A stretch of DNA of 64,000 bases, taken from positions 101,943 to 165,942 of the forward strand of contig DF237005.1 of the NCBI GenBank assembly GCA_000708835.1. The letters are read 5' to 3'. This document shows, piece by piece, positions 11,615-22,900 of the stretch (its first letter is position 1; the number at the start of each line of letters is the position of its first letter). A model generated the notes under the pieces. The model saw nothing but the letters and a program-made list of their open reading frames with translations. It was not told the DNA's origin and ran no database searches. The DNA comes from Klebsormidium nitens (taxonomy: Eukaryota > Streptophyta > Klebsormidiophyceae > Klebsormidiales > Klebsormidiaceae). Position numbers and translations under genes: made by a program.

Positions 11615-12704
11615 TCATTGACTCTCTAGGAATGTGCTTATGTCTGCTTTCAACGCGCTCAATTGACCTTCCGCTGTGACCTGCATCCGGTCATCCTTTG
11701 CAGTGATGAGGACCTTTGCTTGAAACGCATTCGCATATGCATTGGGGTTGCAAAACACCTCAAGGTGAACCCCTCCAGCTGCTAAGTCGCCTTTGTGCTT
11801 CCAATCTAAGCTCTCCCACCTCTTAGGACGGGTGGCTTGTTCCTTGTCCTTGAAAGTTTGCAGAACTGATGACAAACCATCATCTAACTCCTGCGCAATC
11901 TCGGCCGTCAAGGGGATTGTGATGGTAGTCTCGCCAATGTGGAACGATGTCTTCGTGGCCGTCGCTGAATGAAACAGAGAGACTTCAGAACCTCAAAAGC
12001 TTCCTCAGAAGCTTCGAAGGGCACAAAAGCAGGACTAAAGACAGCGAAGAGAGAGAGATGGATTTACAGGAAGCACAAAAACGGGGCTAAAGTGTTGCAA
12101 GTGAGCTGCTAAACGCAGCCACCATCCTGGGCCCAAAAAGTAAACCACATGTGTTAGGGGCAATCATTATACCACTCTTCCATCGCAAGCATCGCAATCT
12201 CTGTGCTATACCCTCCGCTCCACTGCCAAAGGTTGTCTGACAAGGATTCCGTCCCATTCGATTGATTGCTTCTTGGAAGCTCGCCAATTGGACTTGATAT
12301 GATAGTGGTGGCCTGTCTGATTTCACAGGTAAATGCAATTGTAGTTCCCAGCCAAAGGTGGTTCAACCCGAGTATGGCCCTGTTGTCTGAACACGGAAAG
12401 CCTTGCTCAGGAACTTCAAGGCTTGCTGGCTAGACGTCTCACCTTGCATCATTGCAGCGCCTCTCCCCACTCGGGTCCTCTGACTTTTGCGCGCCATGTG
12501 CCATGTTTGTTTTTGAGAGCATTCCCGCAATGCTGGCGGTGAAAATTGGCGCTTTGGTGTCAAAAGCTGCTGCATTGACTGAGGCCGAAGCAATGCTACG
12601 GGAGCAGCACTTGGTCTAGTGGCTGAAGAATGGGTAGAGTTGACACATTTGGTGGTGGCTGCACCACAATTGCCTATCTGCCGAGCGCAAGAGATTGATG
12701 CCAT
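11615..12704 (-). CDS. Probable plastid-targeted protein of unknown function
   Basis: Two exons, 12395-12704 and 11615-11964, join phase 1 to phase 2 and give 219 aa. Residues 1 to about 80 are rich in Ser, Ala, Arg and Gln and nearly free of acidic residues, which suggests a plastid transit peptide. The mature part is compact and mixed: a QALKFLSKAF helix, then TKTSFHIGETTITIPL, a helical EIAQELDDGLSSVLQTF, and a C-terminal half alternating strand-like stretches with a final helix (LSALKADISTFLES). It has no membrane segment and no catalytic motif I recognise. The acceptor (CTCTGTTTCATTCAG) is good and the donor (CC|GTGTTC) is weak, so the exon 1 end is less sure than exon 2. I do not recognise the family. 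Confidence 0.6.
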
Positions 12705-13271
12705 TTGGATTGCAAGGGTGAACCCTGGCTTGGAAGAGGATTTTCCTCCTCAGATTGCCCAACTTTGGGACAGGAAACCAATGAGAGTCTGAATAAGGCC
12801 AGAATTATAATGTGCGCGCCACTGCAATGTCCGCCCAATCTGCTCAGCAACACGTCTCGAATGAAAGGATTGCACAATCTGCTTGCCACGCTGGCCGCCC
12901 ACGTGGTCACGTGATTCATTCATTGGCCGTGACTAGTCTCGTATCGAACTTTCAAGAACTTTCAGTCAATCAAATGGTACCGTAATTTTGGCGCGGACTT
13001 CAAGTCGGGAATTGCTCAAGTCCAGCTAGGCAATTTTCAACTCGCCACTCTGCTCCGAGTCCAGAGTCGAAGCAGGACAGCCCAGGAAGGAGGATTTAGC
13101 ACGCCAGGATTCTGTTCAGTCTGAAGAAGAACAAGCGGAGGTTGAACAGGAAGGAGCCAAGGTTCACCTCTGAGCTTCGTCGTTTTGTGGTCCCCGCGCC
13201 TGTGCGGTTGCAGCTCTTTCTTGTTGTTTCAACGCAAGCCGAAGCCCGGCTGTAACCGCAAGCGGCTCAAG
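12705..13271. promoter_or_regulatory. Divergent upstream region
   Basis: It separates the starts of the unknown plastid gene (minus) and the CXIP4-like gene (plus) by 567 bases. Open frames here are short and unsupported. No motif stands out. Confidence 0.35.
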
Positions 13272-14096
13272 ATGCCGGCCACCGCGGGGCGGGTGCGGAT
13301 GCCCGCCAACAATCGGATGCACAGCGGGTCTGCGCTGCAGACGCACGACATCTGGAGCAAAACAATTGGCTATGATCCATATGCACCGGAAAAGAAGGCG
13401 GCGGAGGGTGCCGAGAACCCCTATGAGAACGCACAGGGCCTGATGGCCCTGGCTAGAATTAAGAACACAGCAAACTTTGGAGACGCAACCAGAGGGGCGT
13501 GCAGAAAGTGCAACCGGGTTGGACACCTGACGTTTCAGTGCAAGAACTTTTTGACGGCGAGGGAGGAAGAGGCAGCCCCTGCGGCGGCGCCCCCAGTAGA
13601 GCTGCAAGAGTCTGAATCCGAGAGCAGTTCAGACAGCGACCAGGACTCGGACATTGAGAGGGCGCTCCGGAGTGCGAAGAAGAAGAAGGGGCTGGTGGAG
13701 AAGAGGCATAAGAAGGTCAGCGGTAAGAAGCACACTAGCAGTAAAAGGAGGAAGGCAGAGACGGAGAGCTCAGATGAGGACTCAGAGGAGGAGCGCAGGC
13801 GGCGGAGGCGGCGAAGAGAGAGGAGGCGGAGGGACCGCTCTCCGTCAGAGAGTGATTCGAAGGAGGAAAGAGACAGGAGAAGGAAGCATAAGAAGAGGAC
13901 AAAGGATGTGAGTGACGAGGAGTCTTCTGAGGAGGAGAGGCGCCGGAGGAAATGGCATAGCAAGAAGAGGAGGGAGGATAGTGAGAGTGAGGGGGACAAG
14001 GCAGACAGGAAGGATAGAAAGAAGAAAGACAGGAGTAGCACGAAGCGTAGGGATAGGGACAGCGATGTTGACAGCGAGGAAGATAGGAAGAGGTGA
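13272..14096 (+). CDS. CXIP4: CXIP4/SREK1IP1-like zinc-knuckle protein
   Basis: Single-exon gene of 274 aa. The N-terminus MPATAGRVRMPANNR is the hallmark of plant CAX-interacting protein 4. It continues with TIGYDPYAP, ENAQGLMALARI and one CCHC zinc knuckle, C77-x2-C80-x4-H85-x4-C90 (CRKCNRVGHLTFQC). From about residue 105 the protein is low-complexity: acidic Ser/Asp/Glu blocks alternate with Arg/Lys tracts, resembling RS/RE tails of splicing-associated proteins. In Arabidopsis the homologue binds the CAX1 antiporter and is partly nuclear; the animal relative SREK1IP1 is a splicing-factor partner. Which role holds here is not shown by sequence. The open frame extends 29 codons upstream to 13185, but the conserved Met at 13272 fixes the start. 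The purine-rich tail produces a long antisense frame that is an artefact. Confidence 0.92.
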   Translation: MPATAGRVRMPANNRMHSGSALQTHDIWSKTIGYDPYAPEKKAAEGAENPYENAQGLMALARIKNTANFGDATRGACRKCNRVGHLTFQCKNFLTAREEEAAPAAAPPVELQESESESSSDSDQDSDIERALRSAKKKKGLVEKRHKKVSGKKHTSSKRRKAETESSDEDSEEERRRRRRRRERRRRDRSPSESDSKEERDRRRKHKKRTKDVSDEESSEEERRRRKWHSKKRREDSESEGDKADRKDRKKKDRSSTKRRDRDSDVDSEEDRKR

Positions 14097-15925
14097 GGGG
14101 ACAGCATCAAAGGGTGCTTGGCTATAGTAATGCTGCAGATTTGCATACTGGTTAGGGTGGAAAGTCCTTTAGAAGCAGACTGTTTCTGGAGATTGTAGGG
14201 GGCAAGATTCCGTTTTGTGCTCATAAATGATAGTATGTAGATGAACGAGCTCATTTCAACACCCTGTATCATGCATCTTAAGCTCAAGTTTGGTTGTTTT
14301 CTGGCGTGCTTTGAGCTGAGATACGTGCATGATGGAGCAGGAGCTTTGCTGCAAACTTAACCTGGCTCTGTGAAGCTTATACAAAACCTACAGTATAACG
14401 TGTGCGCCAAAATGCCGGTACTTTCTCCGAAAAGCTCCTGCACAAGCTGCCGTGCACAATCCGGGAAGGAGCTCGCAGACTAAGCATGAAACAGTGTGCT
14501 CGGAATACACATGCATGCTGGTGGTGAGCACAAGTGAGGGTCATGCAATTTTACAAGCATATTTGCAAATATGTATGCGCTGCATGGCCATGGCATGCCT
14601 CCCGGCAGGGCGGCCTGGGTACAGAACAAGGCCTATGCATCAAAGATCCTTATGCACATCCAAGCGATTTCAGATAATTGATGATGGAGTACATGTGCAC
14701 AATATACAATGTATCAAGGACAACTCAAGTGAATGTTGTTTGAGTTGAGCTACGTCATTCGAAGTTAGGAACTCAACTTGAGATCAGTCTTGCTGAATTA
14801 TATTTTGACGCTATGGTCGCTCGTCATTGGAAACTTTGTCCAGGAGGATCCAATTGCAGGTCCGATCCTCACAAGCTAGATCATTGACGACATAATTCTC
14901 GATCTTTTGAAGCTTTCACAGATTTTGTGAACTGTCAACCCCTGGCATAACTTTCTCCGCGCGCAGGCTGTGAATAAAGCTCTGGGTACAGTGTCGATCT
15001 GTCAATCTATGTTGAAGTGCCCCAGCCGTTCGCAGCCACTATTGATAAAATGACCTTTCAGAACCTTTACAGAACCTCACCATGTACCTTTGGAACAAGA
15101 TTTTGAACATGAAACCGTTGGATAATTACCCCTTGAGCGGAGTGAAACGCGAGCGCGGGCTGATCTCTTTCATTCTGACCTTGCCTCGCTCGGGAAAAGG
15201 TTAGTTTATCCGCAAACTGTTCCTTCTCACAATGACACCGTGATCGCTGTGGATGTGTTCATCCAGCTTTTTCAGCTGGGCAAGTCTCTGCAAGAAGGAA
15301 AGAGTGTAACTGAACTAGGTTTGAAATAAGACTTCCTACAGGAGCTATCATGCGGAATGCGTCCGGTTCTGCACAAATCTCTGCAGCTCACCGTCGCATG
15401 GCTCACACGTAGTTCAACAAGGAGGACCTAACTGTACTGCCTCGTTCATGCGACAACCGAAGCCAATCGTTCGTCTTGAACGCGAGATGGTTAACGGCTT
15501 CCAGCGTCAGGTGGCTAACATATATAAGGGAACGTCTGGCCACTTGTCTTCTTAGAACCGAAGCTCTCAAATGACAGACTCACAGCGGAAACAGCTCGAT
15601 TTTCAGCACAACAGTTCGAGATAGGTGGTCTGATTTTGCGTATCATAAAGAACGGCTCTGCAAACATCTTCTCCTGCGTGCAACCGAGGGCGAAAGGCAG
15701 CACGCTGCAAAGGAAGCATCTGGCTCGAGCTCAGTCCTAGTAACCCTCAGCTGATTGTAGCCCCGATTGACCGCCAAGACGTGCTGCTCTTCTTACCGCC
15801 TACAGCAGATCAACACCAGAACTGCTTTGACTGTTTCCTCAAAAAGCTATCTACAGACCTGGACCTCGCTTGAAAGGTGCTCCTGAGAGGCGCATGTCAG
15901 CAGAAGAAGAGAGGGCACGCCTCAC
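14097..15925. other. Convergent intergenic region
   Basis: 3' flank of the CXIP4-like gene and downstream part of the UPF0193 gene. The final exon(s) of the UPF0193 gene should lie here, but I could not identify them. No other gene is supported. Confidence 0.45.
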
Positions 15926-18231
15926 CTCCTTGATCTCGATCCGTATCTTCCCCTCGAACTCCTTTCCCCTCCCGAGCTCGGCCATGTCCCGTAGGAAAGC
16001 TTCCCGCTCCTGGATCTCATCCATAACTAAAACATAAGATAAAGGATTAACCCCTCAGAAAGGAGAATCTGCTCTGATGCTTGAAGACACCACCTTCGTG
16101 TAAGCGATTGAGACCAGGGTAGAAGAAACAATCTGGGTTCGATCAGCCTTTTGAGGGGACGAGTCTGGCCAAGTGTCCTAAGCATATGAGAAACCGTGAC
16201 AAACTCGTTTAAAAGGCCTATGAATATGGACTCGATCGTCATCACTCCTCTGCGAAAGATGTTGCGGGGAGTGTGGCCCTGAGGCGTCCACACTCGATGG
16301 GACCCTTGGTCGCTGCAACGAAAAGTCTTTCTCTGACGACGACACGATGTGATCAAAATGTGTAGAGCCACAGTTGCTTGAACAACGACAAAAGGCTATG
16401 TCTGAGGGTCTCTCAGAAAAGGAGCAAAGATAAGAGGCACGGACGGTTGAGAGTCGAATGGATCAGACGCCCCGGTCAGTTCGCAGGCAGCACGAGTCAG
16501 GCCCTGTCTTTCTGCCCCAACGCCCCCAGAGCAGCTGAGGAAAGCGGCGTTGGAAACTCACTTTCTTGGAACAGGGCCTCCTTCTCTTCCACGCTCCCGC
16601 GTCGTGGAGGAGGCGGCCTGACTGGAGCCGGTGCATCTAGCGTATCCTGCAGCAGTTCACCAGGAAAGCTGAGAATCGCAGCAGGACTTTGTAAGGTAAA
16701 TGCCTCTCAGAAATCAAGAGACGAGGCCTGCTCAGAAGGAAGGCCCGAGTAACTATATTTCCCTACAAAGTTGTTTAGACGAGTACAACTCGAAGAGTAG
16801 GGAATGGACCACAGCGAGGGGCATAACGATGCAGAAGAAGCTGATGTCATTGCTGATTTGATCCTTCCGCTTTCGTTCCACATCTTTCAATCCGCTTCAC
16901 AAACGAGTTTCATAATATCCTCACCTCTGAAAGCTTCCCGTTGAACTCAAACATTCGCTGCAATCTCAGCTTCTCGGCGTCATCAAGCAGCGGACCCTTT
17001 GGCCTCGGCAGGACGATCGGATTTGCTGCCCGGTCTAGTTCCTGCTCCAGCTTGATTGTCTCTGCCTGCTTCCTTCCGGGGGGCGGCAACACCTTGGGGG
17101 CGACCTGTTTCTTGACCCCCACCTTGGGGACCCTGACAACGGGTTTCTGGAAAGAAGAAAGGGACCACTTAGCAATGGCCACAATGAAGCTGCTCTAAAG
17201 TGGTCCAGATTGCGAAGGCTCGACACTGTCAGCTTTGGATTGATTCTGATCTGGGGTATTTTGGGGCGTACAAAGGGGCACGAAGTTGGAGAGGACCGGA
17301 CTCCTCGTCACTGTGCAAACAACTTAGAGCTGCATATACTGGGGGATGAAAAGGTGCCACCACAGCGCAACCCCAGACAACATGTGAACAAGGCATGTCT
17401 AACTGTTCTTGCTCTTGGCTTGGAAGTTGCAGCTATCTCATGTGGATAGGTCTTTAATCTACAAGGAGCGTTGCAGAAAGCGTTGATTTTGGGGTTCGAG
17501 ATGGCAACAAGCAACTAGGCATGACTACGCACCTTTGCTATCGGTGCAGCAGCTTCATTCTCCTTGCCTGCAGAACACATTCAGGCTCTTGTAAGTTCCA
17601 CAGGGGTTGCACAATGACATCCAAACTTTCTGGCCCGAAAGCTCCAAGCTTCAGCATTGTTTGGGCGCCTGTACAATCCTCACGCAGAGGAAGCTGCTTG
17701 GCCCTCAACGCAAACCAATTGCCACAGTCAAAAAGGCTGGCCTCTGCTTTCAAAGTGCAAGCTTCTCCATGCACTGTCAGCTCCATTATCTTCATTGCGG
17801 ATCCTTGGTGCATTTGTGTGGCATGCATGGCATTGTGCTTCTTGCGATGGGTGTGCCTCAACCGCCCGTTGTCATCAACGAATTGCACGCAGCGGGTGAA
17901 TGAGCAGATCAGCTGGTGCGGTTCCATTCACAAACGATCTGAAGACGATGCACTTTCTTGGCATACTGTGACGTATCAGCACAGATCTCTCTGAATCCTG
18001 AAAGCTTTAAACACAACAAGACCCCTCACCCGACAATCCCGGGGTCAGCCTGCCATCCGCAATCGCAGCCGCACGCTTCTCGATCGAAACCCTATTTCTG
18101 TCGCTGTACTTGTTGCCCGCCTTCTTCCCTGACAAGTCACCATTGTACAATGCAAACAGGGCGCGCCCTACCAAGGTGCTCCGGTCTACCATCTGCCAGG
18201 CGGCCACGAGGGCGGCGCCGTCGTCTTCCAT
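15926..18231 (-). CDS. UPF0193/EVG1 (C22orf23-like) protein, incomplete model
   Basis: Three exons are secure: 16925-17146 (74 codons), 16562-16646 and 15926-16026, phases 0/0, 0/1, 1/0. Together they give the family core: DDAEKLRLQRMFEF, then EEKEALFQEIMDEIQEREAF and LRDMAELGRGKEFEGKI. This matches the animal UPF0193 pattern of an EKxRLQ helix followed by KEIQER-EFLADMEALGQGKQY. A possible first coding exon, 18030-18231 (start MEDDGAALVAAW), ends in phase 1, while the next firm exon starts in phase 0. An exon of length 2 mod 3 between 17147 and 18029 is therefore missing, or that exon belongs elsewhere. The C-terminal exon below 15926 is also not found. Function is not established; the family is best known from ciliated organisms, so a ciliary role is plausible only by distribution. 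Confidence 0.62.
17538..17927 (-). CDS. Unrecognised 129-codon open frame inside the UPF0193 locus
   Basis: ATG at 17927 to TAG, uninterrupted, with balanced composition (Cys, His, Trp and Gln present) that looks more gene-like than neighbouring noncoding frames. It may be a small nested gene, a mispredicted exon, or a remnant. It shows no membrane segment and no motif I recognise. It lies between the proposed first and second exons of the UPF0193 gene on the same strand, and I found no splice phase that links it to them. Confidence 0.28.
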   Translation of the reverse strand: MEPHQLICSFTRCVQFVDDNGRLRHTHRKKHNAMHATQMHQGSAMKIMELTVHGEACTLKAEASLFDCGNWFALRAKQLPLREDCTGAQTMLKLGAFGPESLDVIVQPLWNLQEPECVLQARRMKLLHR

Positions 18232-19926
18232 TGTACTTAAATCACAGTGTGGCAGCCATCAAAGAAACGGAAGCATCAGGGCGAGAAGATGAGGGCCCCC
18301 ATGACTCACCTACATTCTGAACGTTCTTACTGCAGTTGGTCTGATCCATTTTGCCTAAGGTGCAGAAGGTGAAGTTGCGGCGGCCCAGTGCAGAAACAGC
18401 CGAACGGTAACCCTAATTTGCGTTACACACCACCGCGTGTACTGATCGAGCAGCAGTGCCGGAGATGCCCGAAATTCGTGTGTAACGCCTGCCAACTGGA
18501 CCGGAAGCTAGAGCGGGGATATAGCTGCAGATCTGACGCTCGAGAGCGTAGAGCGTAAGGAAGCGTAGGGAACTAGTGTAAGATATTCTGGCATACATGA
18601 AAAATTTCTGTGTTCAGGAACAGAATGCTTCATGTCAATCACTGAGTTATTTCAAGGGCTGTTTTGTTTATCGATATCTCACTTGATCGAACCGCCAGCT
18701 CCAGTCATGCAGCTTGCAATTCGACTGACTAGTGCCTTGCCCTGTCCGTGTTCATCAGTTGCAGGTGACCATTCAAAAGTTAGCTACTGAATATATAATA
18801 TGGTAAGCAAATCGCATCGACCATTGATATATTTCATTATTTCCTCAAATGTTGGTGCAAGCTGGCAAGCGCCCGGACCCTCAGCGGTGTGTCATACCTC
18901 TTTACTTAATGCAGCCGTGCCCCATGCATTCACCGACCCTTCGATGGGGCTCTCGACCTCCTTCCGTTCCATAGACTGCCCAGGTCGCTTTTCATGTGTC
19001 AATTAAAGGGTCATGCTGATGATAGTTATTCAGCGCGAAGCGAAGTATTGCATGCAGTTGAAGGATGTAATGGATTGATGCATCTCGGTTCACTACAATA
19101 TTGGAGCTCTATTGGAGCCAGCTGCACGTACACTGAAGCACAGTCCAGCGCTACTAAACGCAAACTATTCGAATCCGACCGACCTGCATTTTGAGGGAAA
19201 GAGAATGAGAGAACGTTTTACAGATAATCAGGCTCGTATTTGAGTCATGCCCGGCATACAACACCGTGAGAGAGTAAGTTGCGAGATTATTTGATGGAAG
19301 CAGTAATCACACAGATTTTCATTCGAGGCAAAAGCTCTTGAAACTGAGAGTTCCAGACGTCCATCTTCTGACGTTGGAAAGCAGACATGGGCGACGCATT
19401 TCTGTGTTGTCCGCCAATGGATGCGATTGCGAAGGGTTGCGGCAACTTTTAGTACCAAGGCCCACCTATTCCTTCAGACACTGTCTAACAATCCCAGCAA
19501 ACCAGAGACTGAGTGGTAATCACAAGGGACTAACTTCCGTCCTAAGCCAATGACTGGTACTGTGAACCGCTGCTTCTAAGAAGTATGCTGGGTTCGATTC
19601 CTACAACCAGTTCTCGAGTATCACTTGTTGCCTCTGTTTTTCCTAGCTCACTAACTGTACAGCCACTCAGCTTTGTACAAACATTTCTGTAAAGTACGTT
19701 CAACGGTGAGAGGGACTCCACTCTATATACAAGTTGAAGTCGTCTCGATATACACAGTACACCCCGAGTTTTCGTTGGCTTACATCGCCACCAAGGGGCA
19801 CGCGTATCTCTGATCTCAAGTCCTAAATCTCGATCACATTACACTTTGGCTCACACGGGCGCCGAAATCACCCCAGAACTCACAAATGCTCCTGACGAAA
19901 TCAAGTGCTGTTTGCTTGTCCGCACT
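18232..19926. other. Intergenic region
   Basis: It lies between the 5' end of the UPF0193 gene and the 3' end of the F-box gene, both on minus. A possible untranslated or short coding leader with donor GTGAGT sits near 18310-18350 on minus (ATG at about 18350, 13 codons), but its phase does not match the next exon. Otherwise nothing is supported. Confidence 0.4.
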
Positions 19927-22900
19927 TCAAGCAATTTGCCAATCCATCTTCTCCATCTTGGGACAAAGCAACCGGACCCCTTCGCTCATCCCCTCCGCGC
20001 CTTCCGCAACGACCCACCCCCTCAAGCATCTCATTTCTGTGGACACAACCGTTGCAGACTCCACCCTCAGATCCGAAAACACTTGCAATTCCCGGAGCTT
20101 CGGACACGTGACGTCGAGGTTCAGAACTGGACAGAGGGACGTCAGCCGGACGTTATCTTCCTTGACTTTGAGGGAAGGGCTCGTGAAGCGCGAGCTGAGT
20201 CCCCGGGGGAATTCACCATGTGACGGGATTTTGCTGGTCAGACGTGACAGAAACGGTTCTTCGTCCGCGAACGAACTTCCCTTTCCGACGCTTCTGTTCG
20301 ACGAACCGACCTCTGAAGCACGTGTTGCTGTCTCGGACGCTTTCGTGCACGGTGCGGACGTCCGTTGAGTCTCGGGCCCATCCACTGGAGTCGGGTTCGC
20401 AGCTTCCGGCGAGGCGATGAGGGAAGCTTCCTTCCTGTAGGCAAAGAACATCAGGCTCAGAAACTGTGGTGATCGAAACGAGTCTGTCGGAAGGCGAGCC
20501 AGGCGTCTAATTTTCTTTGAAAATACTTCCAAGCCGCAAGTCCTGGTCGTTGTCGTTCAAAAGAGCTGTCCTTCATTGAAGAAGTACTAGACGAGAAAAA
20601 CGGGGTCGCATTTTGGCCCCTCTTGCATTTTTCAAGACACATTGCCTTTTGTTTGGCGAGTGATTGCTGAGTGGTCCGCAAGCAGCCCCTATTAAACCCC
20701 GCTTACAAGAGACCTCGTTCAAAAAGAAAGCAACAGAAACCGAAAGAGGAAACATTGAAGCCTACGGGCGCCACGCAATAGAACGGCTTGGACTCTAGCG
20801 ACAGGCCGGCGTCAGCAGAATCCAACGTGGCTTCCTTTCACCGCAAACATGCCGGTTTCAACGCCAGTATAGCACGAAGGCACCGCAACCGGGTCAAAGC
20901 CTAAGGACAGGAAAGACGATCTTTCCGTCGCCAAATCCTGAACCCACCTTCACTTCATTTTTTCTCAATCGACGGCCGAGGATGCTGCATGCTTTGCTTT
21001 TTCCACCTCCTCATTTTAAGGGAATAGCCGAGGCCACAGAATCCTTTTCTACGTTATCTGGTCTCTGGCAGACTGCAGCTGAAGCTTGAAACTTTCTCTC
21101 ACCCTTCAGTCTCTTCGAAATCGGCGGCCGCATATCTGAGCGCGAGATCGCCCGCCCCCGAGTCCCACGAGCCGCGCATTCTGGGCTCTTCCTCAAACGC
21201 CGACGAGGCGTTGCACCAGTCCCTGCCGGCGCTCAGACCGAACCGGCGCTGAAATTCTTTTGAAGGTTGCGCCCCGGTCCAGACCTTGCACAAAAAGCCA
21301 CGACCGTTAGGAATCTGTCGAGAACGTTAACATGCCCTGAAAGGAGCGCGGCAAATAGGGACCAGTCACACACGACGTGGTGCTTACGAGCAGCAGAAGT
21401 TCAGCACTTCCGTATGCGTCAGAAACTGGAAGCCCGGATCTGCGTGGTGGCACCATATAGGTTTCCTTCAATCAAACGAGAGCGTCCCAGGCAAAGACCA
21501 AGAGCGGAAGTTCAGAAGTACAGGGCGACTCGTGTCCAGCCCTTGTTTGATCCCGTGATTCAGCAAGAAGCTCCCCAAGAGAAGGAGTCTTCCGCCTTGA
21601 AAAAGGCTCTCAAGCCTTGCTTTCAAGAATGGAAGTTGAAAGCATCTAGAAGCTCGCTAAGTAGACGTTCTATGAGCTGAAAAGAGCACGCGACCCAAGT
21701 CTTTTGTCCGGGCACCACTTACCTGGATGTGCGCCTCCCGGAGACTTGGATATTCCTCCCCCAGCTCAATGCAATACTCCTCCACCACGCTCTGTTCGGC
21801 CGTCTCCTCCTTCCCCTCACTCCCTCTCTCCCGCCCCCCCCCTCCGCTCCCTCCTTCGCCTCCCCCCCCCTCGTCAACTTTCTCCTTGCCTTTCGTAGAC
21901 TTTGTAGAAGCCGGGTAAAATTCGTTGACTATCCGCAGCCCCCCGCCAGTTTCGCCTCCACTTGACCCCTGGTCCGGATATTGCTTAGGTAAACCCAAAC
22001 GAGTGCCGCACGGCACGAAGAATATTCTCAAGCTTTGGAGGGTGCCCGCTGCCAGAGGCGCCTTTCTCTTTACGTCTGGATCGATTTGCGCGGGGGGGTC
22101 CATGTGCAGGCCCCCGGCTACCACCAGGGTTTCGAGGCTGGGGCAGCCCGCCTGTCAGAAGAAGGATCGAGCTGTCAGAGAGTGTGCACTTGAGATCCTC
22201 CACACTTGGAAGCCGTGGCCGCAATCTTTTGATACGTGAGAGTTCAAAGAGGCTTTCTTGCGAGGCGTGTACTCATACAGCAGGTATAAAGGTGAGACAA
22301 CAGCACCCCGGATATCACTCCGTAGAATTCGAGCGCTACCCAGCTGGGCAAGCACTGAACGGTAAGGATCGCGATGAGCTTCACTCAACACAGTTTACAA
22401 CTCATAAGAAGCGGTCCAAATCTAATTCGCTGCTCTGCAGCCAGGCCTTGCAAAATAGGAAGGCTTCGGGGAATCCCGTGAAAATGATGCACAGTCCTCT
22501 CAAACTACCCGCCTAGGCTCTTCGTTTGAAAGGAGGGTGCGCCATCAAAACGATCAGATTGAGAGGTTAGAGGTGTCTTCACAAGACACTCACCCCTAAT
22601 GCGCGCAGGGATGGTGGTACCACGTGGAGGTGCAACTCTCTCAGCTGGGGGCACTGGATGGTGCACACCTCGGGGGTTGCCAGGGGCCGCACCGCGTGCA
22701 CCTTAAACCGTTGCAAAGTCTCCGAACGGACGTTGACGCTGCGCAGTCTGGTCTGCGGAAGAAAGATATGGTCGAATTTAGAGAACCCACTTGAATCCAG
22801 TCGTTCGATTCAAGAGCTATCGAAGAGGAGCGGGGAGCCTTGTCTTTCCTGGAATTTTCTACAGTCTCCAGTGATTCTGTTCTTGGATTCTCAACGGACC

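Noticed and set aside
12087-12366. Minus-strand frames of 83 and 70 codons inside the intron of the unknown plastid gene
   Set aside because: Neither is needed for phase: the flanking exons join directly, and the frames have no recognisable content.
13535-14287. 250-codon open frame on minus opposite the CXIP4-like gene
   Set aside because: It is a Leu/Ser-rich mirror of the Arg/Glu/Ser low-complexity tail and has no conserved features of its own; the plus-strand protein is clearly the real one.
19545-19612. tRNA-like B-box (GGTTCGATTCC) with ACTGGT and ACCAGT ends
   Set aside because: The spacing is about 58 bases, the T-stem has a mismatch, and no D-arm or anticodon arm could be drawn.
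19846-20368. Plus-strand open frames of 125 and 160 codons
   Set aside because: They overlap the last exon of the F-box gene in antisense and show no recognisable protein.
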